From contig CAMGSK010000070.1 in assembly GCA_946061795.1 (NCBI GenBank), forward strand, positions 1 through 7,384: 7,384 bases of DNA, given 5' to 3'. The DNA comes from an uncultured Elusimicrobium sp. (GTDB lineage Bacteria; Elusimicrobiota; Elusimicrobia; Elusimicrobiales; Elusimicrobiaceae). Made by a program: the position numbers and the translations under genes. Of this stretch, positions 1 to 4,683 are shown one piece after another; the stretch's first letter is position 1; each line of letters starts with the position of its first letter. The notes beneath the pieces were generated by a model. That model was given only the letters and a program-made list of their open reading frames with translations. It searched no databases and had not been told where the DNA came from.

Positions 1-1349
1 GCCACGTAATACGGACATTCGCCATAGGTTTCCAACGCCGAGTCATATTCCGCCTGCGTTTTGCAAAGCTCCGGGTGATTGTTCACCCATGTCCAAAAAC
101 CGGGATATATCGTATTGGCCGAAGTGATCAGTTCCCCGGTAAACAACGGCAGCGCGCCGGGGTTGTCCGAAGCCAAAGACGACTGCGAATAATACACTGT
201 TCCAACGGCAAGCCCGCGACTGTTTTGCGCGCTTTGCGCCGCGTCCTGTGCGTATTTCTTGGCGGAATATTCCCCGTCTTCCACCGGGCCGGAAGTTTTG
301 CTTGCCCAGTCCTTGGCCAGCTGAACCTGCTGTTCCCCCGCCGCATTGATTGCGGAAACTTGCGCCGCGCCCGCAGCGTTTACCGCCCCGGTCTGCGTTT
401 CCCCGGCGGCGTTGACGGAAGCCAACGTCTGCGCCGCTTCCGTCGCGCTGGTCTGCGCGGCTTGAGCACAGTTCTGCGCCTGCGCGGCTTTTGCGTCGGC
501 ATTAGCCGAATACCCCTGCGCCGCCGTTTCGCTCTCCTGCGCCGAAGACGCGGAGGAAGAAGCCGCCGCGGCCGAAGACGCCGCCCCCTGCGCGTTTTGC
601 TGCGCCTGTACGGCCGAAGACGCCGCGTCTAAAGCGTATTTTTTCGCGCCGTAGCCCTGCCCTTCCTGCACTTCCTGCGCCGTTTGCACCGCCCACTTCC
701 GCGCCAGCTGCGCCGAATCCGACGCCGAAGACGCTGACGAAGCGGCTCCGGCCGCGCCGCTTTGCGAAGAAGAGGCATATTGTTCCAGCTGCGCCGCGGC
801 CTGTTGGGCGGCCTGCGCGGTTTGCCCGGCCGTTTGCACCGCCTCTTGCGCCTGCGCAAGCGCGGCCTGAGCCAAGGCGTTGGCGGAGGAAGCCGTTTGC
901 TCGGCTTCGTGCAGCTGTTCCAAATATTGCGCCGCATCGGTTTGCGTGCCGGAAGCCTGCGGAGGAAATTTCACCGCGCGGCCCACTTCTTCGGCCAATT
1001 CCTGAATCATCAAAACATTTCTGTCCAGCCCTTCTTCCTGGATATGAGGATCCGGATTGCTTAAAGAAGTAAAACTTACCGTCTGTTCAAGCGGGGTTTG
1101 ACGCAAAATTAAAATCTTTCTCCCAGCCACCAGTGCGGCGGCGCCGGGCTCTATGGGATAAACCAGCGTTTTAACACTCCCGTGCGTTTCCACGCGAAAG
1201 CCGCCCGACAGCGGCGTATAAACGCCGTCTTCGCCGCTCACGCGGACTTTCAAGTCCGCTTCCGCGCGGAATACAAACGGGATTTCCCATTCCTTGCGCA
1301 CCCCGTCTGCGGTATAAATTATTTTGCTTTGACCCAAAGGCACCGTCAT
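1..1349 (-). CDS. Tail fibre protein with T7 gp17-like N-terminal domain, 3' end beyond window
   Basis: Reading the minus strand from ATG at 1349 gives 449 codons with no stop, so the gene is cut by the left edge. Residues 1-135 resemble the T7 gp17 virion-attachment domain: a YTADGVRKEWEIPF opening, a strand-rich middle, an ILRQTPL segment, then a helix (LDRNVLMIQELAEEVGRAV) leading into the shaft. Residues about 140-375 are Ala/Gln/Ser-rich and contain a duplicated W-A...AKKYA motif and three 11-residue repeats, as expected of a trimeric coiled-coil shaft. Residues 379-449 start a C-terminal region (GLAVGTVYYSQ, then CKTQAEYD...YGECPYYV) that resembles a segment I recall from gut-phage fibres. 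The receptor-binding tip is not in the window. The start is supported by AGGAG at 1358-1362, 8 nt upstream, and by an ATGA overlap with the stop of the preceding gene. The role is host recognition at the adsorption stage. The fibre call is firm; the receptor is unknown. Confidence 0.9.
   Translation of the reverse strand, partial: MTVPLGQSKIIYTADGVRKEWEIPFVFRAEADLKVRVSGEDGVYTPLSGGFRVETHGSVKTLVYPIEPGAAALVAGRKILILRQTPLEQTVSFTSLSNPDPHIQEEGLDRNVLMIQELAEEVGRAVKFPPQASGTQTDAAQYLEQLHEAEQTASSANALAQAALAQAQEAVQTAGQTAQAAQQAAAQLEQYASSSQSGAAGAASSASSASDSAQLARKWAVQTAQEVQEGQGYGAKKYALDAASSAVQAQQNAQGAASSAAAASSSASSAQESETAAQGYSANADAKAAQAQNCAQAAQTSATEAAQTLASVNAAGETQTGAVNAAGAAQVSAINAAGEQQVQLAKDWASKTSGPVEDGEYSAKKYAQDAAQSAQNSRGLAVGTVYYSQSSLASDNPGALPLFTGELITSANTIYPGFWTWVNNHPELCKTQAEYDSALETYGECPYYV
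237..320 (-). repeat. WA...SAKKYA fibre motif, copy 2
   Basis: Fibre residues 344-371 (LAKDWASKTSGPVEDGEYSAKKYAQDAA, broken as LAKDWASKTSGPVEDG and EYSAKKYAQDAA) pair with residues 215-243 at 621-707. This copy has the fuller form (GPVEDGEYSAKKYA) known from many tail-fibre shafts, where it is thought to form a small knob or register clamp between coiled-coil stretches. Confidence 0.65.
318..416 (-). repeat. Three tandem 11-residue repeats in the fibre shaft
   Basis: Fibre residues 312-344 are three in-register hendecads of the pattern [VI]NAAGxxQxxx: VNAAGETQTGA, VNAAGAAQVSA and INAAGEQQVQL. Eleven-residue periodicity is typical of trimeric coiled coils with slight right-handed twist in phage fibres. 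The DNA copies have diverged at synonymous sites, so the repeat is old or kept at the protein level only. Confidence 0.7.
569..626. repeat. Short direct repeat within the Ala/Ser-rich fibre shaft
   Basis: The 16-base word CGGCCGAAGACGCCGC occurs at 569-584 and again at 611-626 on the plus strand. It encodes Ala-Ala-Ser-Ser-Ala type residues of the fibre shaft on the minus strand, and near copies (GAAGACGC) occur elsewhere nearby. This is low-complexity coding DNA rather than a separate element, but it is a plausible place for slippage or recombination. Confidence 0.5.
621..707 (-). repeat. WA...GAKKYA fibre motif, copy 1
   Basis: Fibre residues 215-243 (LARKWAVQTAQEVQEG followed by QGYGAKKYALDAA) repeat the motif seen at 237-320, with one extra residue before the tyrosine. 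The two copies flank the Ala/Ser-rich stretch of residues 244-343, suggesting the shaft grew by duplication of a motif-plus-coil unit. Confidence 0.65.
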
Positions 1350-2848
1350 GCTTTCTTCTCCTGTAAATTTAATATGCGTTTGGCTTGTGAGGCGGCCTGA
1401 AATTTCCCGGCCGCGCCGCCCGGCGAAGAAAAAATAAAGTATTTGATTTCCTCCGCTTCTTTCTCCGTACGGCCGCGGCACAAATCTTCCGTCGCGCACA
1501 TCAGCAGACGCTCCTGCGTCTCTCCGTCCCCCGCGCGCCAACGGCAGGAATCGCTTTTCAGGCGCAGATAGTCCCGCGCGGACAAACTCCCTTTTTCAAA
1601 TGCGCCGTCCAACTCCTTTTCGTCCGCCTCGCCCGACAACACCCGTTCATACAGTCCGTTGTACGCGCCCCGCGCGGACTGACGCTGAGGCTGCCCGCGC
1701 AACACTTGTACGGCGCGCAAAAGGCGGTCATATTCTCCTCGGTCCGAAACGGACGAAGCGGCCAGCGCGCCGGCGTGGTCTTCTTCGCTCCCGCAGGCCA
1801 AACGTTCATATTCCTTGGCGCGGCGGCGCAATTGCTCCCGCTCTCTGGCGGAGAAACGGACTTGAAGCGCATGAAACAAATCCTGAGGCGCGGCGCCGGT
1901 TTTTCCGCCGTTTTCTTCCGTCCAGGAAAGCAGCTTTTTCTCATCGGTTTTCCCGTCCTGCGTACGGCACGCCTCATAAGCCGCGCCCTCGCAACGTTGT
2001 GCGGCCGAATCCGCCTGGAAAGAAGCCACTTTTTGCCGCAGTACGTCGCGTTCCCTCTCGGAAAAAGATTTTTCAAAATGGGCCAACACGCTCTGCGCCT
2101 GCTCGGCTTCTCCCGCACCCAGCGCGGCTTCTATGTTATGCCGCACGGCGGCCGTGCGCAATGCGCGCTCTTGCAAAGGCCAGCCTTCCTCCGCGGAAGC
2201 GGCCTCCGCTTTGGCGGCGGACAAATTGGCGGAAATATATTCTTCCAGCGCACGCGGCGTGCGCACCATAGCCGCCGTCTGCACAAAATTCCCGGCGCCC
2301 TGATTAAAGCGCTGCGTTTGCTCCCGCGCGCTGTGCGCAGAGGACAGACGTTCCACTTCTTTTCTCATGACCACATAATCCTGCGTCAATAAGTCTTCCC
2401 TTTCGGTTTCTGGCCCGGGGGAACGAAGCCGCATAAAATACGCGTCCAATTTTTCCGGGGCGCTTTGCCGCCCGGAATCCGGCTCAAACACGTTTGTCCG
2501 GCAATAAGACAGCATCCGTCCTCTGTCCTCGGAGGAAAATTGCGCCGCGCCGGAGGACGCTTCTTGCGCCGTTTTGGAAAAACCGCCGGGGGCGGAGGAC
2601 TCTTTGTCCGCTTTGGGCGGACGGGATTTCGGGGGCGTTTGCTTCTGCCGGGCGGCCTCTCTTTCCCACTCTTTTTTCTTCCTCACCATAATACGCCCGG
2701 CTCCGGCGGCCGAGGAACCCAGCATTTGCACAGTATCCAGCCATAAGCCGCCGCTTCCCGCCGCCTCCGGCAAAGGCTGTGCCAAAGCCACATCATGCGC
2801 GGCGGTTCTGCGATAAGAAATTTGTTTGCGATAGGTTGGTATTTTCAT
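1346..2848 (-). CDS. Internal virion protein C (T7 gp15-like position), DNA ejection
   Basis: A 500-aa protein in the T7 gene-15 position. I recognise the family mainly from context and the N-terminus: MKIPTYRKQ, followed by a short segment with Gly/Ala-rich helix (GSGGLWLDTVQMLGSSAAGAGRIM, residues 31-54 in two parts) and a basic charged helix, is a recurring opening in podovirus internal core proteins. Residues 70-105 are Pro/Lys/Ser-rich and probably disordered. The rest is charged alpha-helix, with two similar helical-hairpin segments near 240-274 (GEAEQAQSVLAHFEKSFSER) and 399-432 (VLSGEADEKELDGAFEKG). T7 gp15 is longer (about 750 aa). No peptidase or muramidase motif is visible. The start is fixed by AAAGGAGG at 2853-2860, 4 nt from ATG, overlapping the stop of the gene before. 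Its own stop overlaps the fibre start (ATGA), implying translational coupling. The inferred role is forming part of the ejected channel through the envelope. Confidence 0.75.
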   Translation of the reverse strand: MKIPTYRKQISYRRTAAHDVALAQPLPEAAGSGGLWLDTVQMLGSSAAGAGRIMVRKKKEWEREAARQKQTPPKSRPPKADKESSAPGGFSKTAQEASSGAAQFSSEDRGRMLSYCRTNVFEPDSGRQSAPEKLDAYFMRLRSPGPETEREDLLTQDYVVMRKEVERLSSAHSAREQTQRFNQGAGNFVQTAAMVRTPRALEEYISANLSAAKAEAASAEEGWPLQERALRTAAVRHNIEAALGAGEAEQAQSVLAHFEKSFSERERDVLRQKVASFQADSAAQRCEGAAYEACRTQDGKTDEKKLLSWTEENGGKTGAAPQDLFHALQVRFSAREREQLRRRAKEYERLACGSEEDHAGALAASSVSDRGEYDRLLRAVQVLRGQPQRQSARGAYNGLYERVLSGEADEKELDGAFEKGSLSARDYLRLKSDSCRWRAGDGETQERLLMCATEDLCRGRTEKEAEEIKYFIFSSPGGAAGKFQAASQAKRILNLQEKKA

Positions 2849-2858
2849 ATTTCCTCCT

Positions 2859-3347
2859 TTAGCGCAGCAGACCGCCCACCGCCGTGCCGATGCGAAGCCA
2901 TACGTTGGAGCGTTTGCGCTCCGCGGCGCGGTACTCCGAGGCTTGGGCGCGGTATTGCATGGCCTGCAGAGAGGACTGCGTGTTGCTCTCGTACAAAGCG
3001 CGGTTCATATTGTCGTTAAGCAATTCCTGGTCCATCAGTGCGTTTAAACGGCTGTTTTTCAAAATCATTTGCGCCGTGGCGGAACCTTTGCCCAGGCCGC
3101 TGGCGGCCAACGCCGTTTTTTGCTTGCCCAGCAGGCTGGAATAATTGCGGGACAATTCGTTATTTTGATGCGCCGCGTCCTGAAAAATATAACCGGCGTT
3201 GCGCCGGGCGTTTTCCTCCGTCTGTTTGGCCTGCGCCTGCGCCGCGGCGGCCATGGAACGGTAATAATCTTTTTCCCGGTCGTCGCTCTTTAAAAGAGAG
3301 GCCGCGGTGGACACCACCGTTCCCCCCAACACCAATGCTCCTCCCAT
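2859..3347 (-). CDS. Internal virion protein B (T7 gp14-like), DNA ejection
   Basis: A 162-aa, mostly helical protein (T7 gp14 is 196 aa). A hydrophobic stretch near the N-terminus (residues 3-19, GALVLGGTVVSTAASLL) is followed by a long Ala/Gln helix and the signature core at about 76-96 (QKTALAASGLGKGSATAQMIL), the 'AASG...GSA' motif typical of this family. A further Asn/Gln/Ala-rich helix continues to residue 145, and a short hydrophobic tail (VWLRIGTAVGGLL) ends the protein. In T7, gp14 is ejected early and sits in the outer membrane as part of the channel; the two hydrophobic ends here fit membrane insertion. The start has AAGGAG 5 nt upstream (3353-3358). It lies 16 nt after the preceding gene's stop and 10 nt before the next start, so it sits in the middle of an operon. 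Confidence is high for family, inferred for mechanism. Confidence 0.82.
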   Translation of the reverse strand: MGGALVLGGTVVSTAASLLKSDDREKDYYRSMAAAAQAQAKQTEENARRNAGYIFQDAAHQNNELSRNYSSLLGKQKTALAASGLGKGSATAQMILKNSRLNALMDQELLNDNMNRALYESNTQSSLQAMQYRAQASEYRAAERKRSNVWLRIGTAVGGLLR

Positions 3348-3363
3348 AGTTGCTCCTTGTCTG

Positions 3364-3867
3364 TTAAATTTTCGGCTCCATACGGCGAGCCGGCCCGAAC
3401 CGGTACAACTGGAAACGGGTCTCCTTTCCTGCCAATAAAAACGCTTTTCCTTCTCCGCGTGCGCCCATACGCGTCAAACAACGCGCGGCCGAAACATAAC
3501 GCACGTCACACACCGCATATGCATGCGGATAACGCGCCAGCCAGCATTCCAACACGGCGCGGTACGCCTTCCAAAAACTTTTACGGCAGCACTGTACTTC
3601 TTTCCCCGTCCAAAGCCACAAACAAGCCTGCGTGCCCAAGGCATTTTCCGCTGCGGCTCCCGCGGCGGCCGCCACGCGCCCCCGATATAAAAAAGCGGCC
3701 GAAAACACGGAGCGCGCACGGCACAAATCCAGCCCTTCCCGCGCCGGCAGGCGGTACGCCGCCCACAATTCCCGCAGGTCTTCCGGGCGCAAAGACAAGG
3801 CCAATTCGTCGGTATGCGCTTTACAAAGGGGACGCAAACTAATATCATGAGAAAAGGACGTTTTCAT
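3364..3867 (-). CDS. Internal virion protein A / DUF2833-like, GNAT-fold phage protein
   Basis: A 167-aa protein matching the layout of the DUF2833 family found between nozzle and internal core genes in many podoviruses (position of T7 gene 13). Seen features: an N-terminal LSLRPEDLRELWAA (residues 24-37), an LGTQACLWLWTGKEV segment (77-91), a helix KSFWKAYRAVLECWLARYP (96-114), then the AVCDVRYVSAARCLTRMGAR segment (118-137) and a C-terminal FQLYRF. The family looks like a GNAT acetyltransferase, but the glycine-rich acetyl-CoA loop (Q/RxxGxG/A) is absent before the helix at 96, so catalysis is doubtful. Eight cysteines (15, 49, 82, 93, 94, 108, 120, 130) are many for its size. No Shine-Dalgarno precedes the ATG at 3867, unlike all neighbouring genes. 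Its 5' end lies only 18 nt from the divergent membrane-protein gene. The probable role is virion maturation or internal-core assembly. Confidence 0.8.
   Translation of the reverse strand: MKTSFSHDISLRPLCKAHTDELALSLRPEDLRELWAAYRLPAREGLDLCRARSVFSAAFLYRGRVAAAAGAAAENALGTQACLWLWTGKEVQCCRKSFWKAYRAVLECWLARYPHAYAVCDVRYVSAARCLTRMGARGEGKAFLLAGKETRFQLYRFGPARRMEPKI
3820..3848 (+). promoter_or_regulatory. Candidate sigma70-type promoter for the plus-strand cargo gene
   Basis: TTTACA at 3820-3825 (5 of 6 to TTGACA), a 17-bp spacer, and TATCAT at 3843-3848 (5 of 6 to TATAAT). The predicted transcript would start near 3855, giving a leader of about 31 nt before the ATG at 3886. It lies inside the opposite-strand internal virion protein A coding region. 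It would exclude the upstream in-frame ATGs at 3814 and 3847, which agrees with the choice of 3886 as start. Inferred from sequence only. Confidence 0.55.
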
Positions 3868-3876
3868 TTTATTTCT

Positions 3877-3881
3877 GGAGG
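3877..3881 (+). promoter_or_regulatory. Ribosome binding site that sets the start of the cargo gene
   Basis: GGAGG lies 4 nt before ATG 3886. The spacing is short but equals that of the internal virion protein C gene in this window. The upstream ATGs at 3814 and 3847 have no comparable site at a good distance, and only the 3886 start puts the first membrane helix at the very N-terminus. Confidence 0.7.
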
Positions 3882-3885
3882 ACGT

Positions 3886-4632
3886 ATGAGCGGATTGATT
3901 ATTTTTGCTTTGCTGGCCGCCGCGCTGTTATACGGCGTATTCTTTTTGATTTTCAAATTGATTTGGATTTTATTCCAAAACAAACGCAATCTCTGGCCGC
4001 TGATTTTGGCCGGAGCGGCCACTTTGCTGGTCATGGCGGCATTTGTATGGGCGGGATTTCGCGTAGTGAACAACGTTATCCGGCCTTTTGACCCCATCAT
4101 CACGCAATTTCAAACTCAAACCGAGCCCATATACGGAGAGAAAGAATTTGTCAGCGACGACGGCTTCCAAATGACTCTTTACAACGGCATGACGCTCAGC
4201 GACTGGATTAAATGGCCGGGTTTGCGCGCCTTGGCGGGCGTAGATCTCAACGCAAAATTTGAACAACAAAGCGCCGCGCAGGACGCCTACTTCCTGGGTC
4301 TGCTCCGCTTAACCCAAGACAAGGCGGACACCCCGCAGGAAATGGCGGAAACAATTGTCAGCGCCGTTGAAAACGTCAATTTGGACGAAGGAGAAATAGA
4401 AATAGAGAGTTTCCCCGAATCCGCCGACGTGGGCCCTTACGGCGAGGCTTCCCTTATGCGTCTGCGCATCTATGCGGAACAAGGGGAAAACGATGAACAG
4501 CCCGTCTCCGTGCTTTGCTCGGTGCTGACGGCGAAACGGGACGAAGTTTCCTATTATGTGGCGGGATGCGCCTTTGGCGACAGCCCCAACGCGGAAGCGT
4601 CGGTAAAAAGTTTCCGCTTTACGCAGCCGTAA
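3886..4632 (+). CDS. Unrecognised two-helix membrane protein, probable phage cargo ('moron') gene
   Basis: A 248-aa protein on the strand opposite to all surrounding structural genes. Residues 3-30 and 38-61 are strongly hydrophobic helices joined by a short basic loop (QNKRN). By the positive-inside rule the loop is cytoplasmic, and both the N-terminus and the soluble domain (about 65-248) lie outside. The soluble domain reads as strand (GFQMTLYNG), strand (AYFLGLLRLTQ), helix (PQEMAETIVSAVENV), then three strands (EIEIESF, ASLMRLRIYAEQ, VSYYVAGCAF) and a short final helix ending VKSFRF. That order recalls the PsbP/DcrB/DUF1795 fold, but I see no decisive motif, so this is only a guess. It has its own promoter, ribosome binding site and terminator, leaves 18 nt to the divergent virion gene and 50 nt to the convergent nozzle gene, and is not expected in the particle. 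A role in the lysogen envelope, such as blocking superinfection or altering the surface, is inferred from context alone. Confidence 0.75.
   Translation: MSGLIIFALLAAALLYGVFFLIFKLIWILFQNKRNLWPLILAGAATLLVMAAFVWAGFRVVNNVIRPFDPIITQFQTQTEPIYGEKEFVSDDGFQMTLYNGMTLSDWIKWPGLRALAGVDLNAKFEQQSAAQDAYFLGLLRLTQDKADTPQEMAETIVSAVENVNLDEGEIEIESFPESADVGPYGEASLMRLRIYAEQGENDEQPVSVLCSVLTAKRDEVSYYVAGCAFGDSPNAEASVKSFRFTQP
3927..3956 (-). promoter_or_regulatory. Possible promoter for the internal virion protein operon
   Basis: On the minus strand, TTGAAA (3956-3951) and TATAAC (3932-3927) are separated by 18 bp, each 5 of 6 to the sigma70 consensus. Transcription would start near 3920, about 52 nt before the ATG of internal virion protein A. 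The site lies within the membrane-helix codons of the plus-strand gene, which are AT-rich, so a chance match is quite possible. If real, it would restore expression of the genes separated from the nozzle by the inserted gene. Confidence 0.3.
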
Positions 4633-4648
4633 ACGCAGTCTTTTTGAT

Positions 4649-4683
4649 ACGCGCCCGTCCTTTTCCGGCGGGCGCGTTTTTTT
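4649..4683 (+). terminator. Intrinsic terminator of the plus-strand cargo gene
   Basis: ACGCGCCCG (4649-4657) pairs perfectly with CGGGCGCGT (4669-4677), a 9-bp GC-rich stem with an 11-base loop, followed by seven T (4677-4683). It begins 17 nt after the TAA of the membrane-protein gene. The last T is also the last base of the nozzle stop codon on the other strand. Read in the minus direction the hairpin has no T-run after it, so it should stop only the plus-strand transcript and let structural transcription continue. Confidence 0.9.

Noticed and set aside
75..937. Several open frames on both strands in the left kilobase (75-632 plus, 128-346, 502-696 and 629-937 minus)
   Set aside because: All lie out of frame within the tail fibre, whose uninterrupted 449-codon frame and domain pattern account for this DNA. 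Their Arg/Gly-rich translations are frame-shifted readings of Ala/Gln/Ser codons.
1..1349. Diversity-generating retroelement or CRISPR-like array in the repetitive fibre region
   Set aside because: The repeats are coding Ala/Ser/Gln coiled-coil sequence, without regular spacers, template repeat or reverse transcriptase. Any variable region would lie beyond the left edge.
1600..2392. Two overlapping plus-strand open frames opposite internal virion protein C
   Set aside because: Arg/Pro/Gly-rich translations typical of antisense frames. They conflict with a well-placed minus-strand gene that has a ribosome binding site and operon context.
3357..3842. Plus-strand open frame (161 codons) opposite internal virion protein A
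   Set aside because: Pro/Thr/Arg-rich low-information translation on the strand opposite a DUF2833-like gene, with no ribosome binding site.
3814..3885. Upstream starts (3814 or 3847) for the plus-strand membrane protein
   Set aside because: They add a basic leader before the first membrane helix, lack a ribosome binding site, and lie upstream of the predicted transcript start. ATG 3886 has GGAGG in front.
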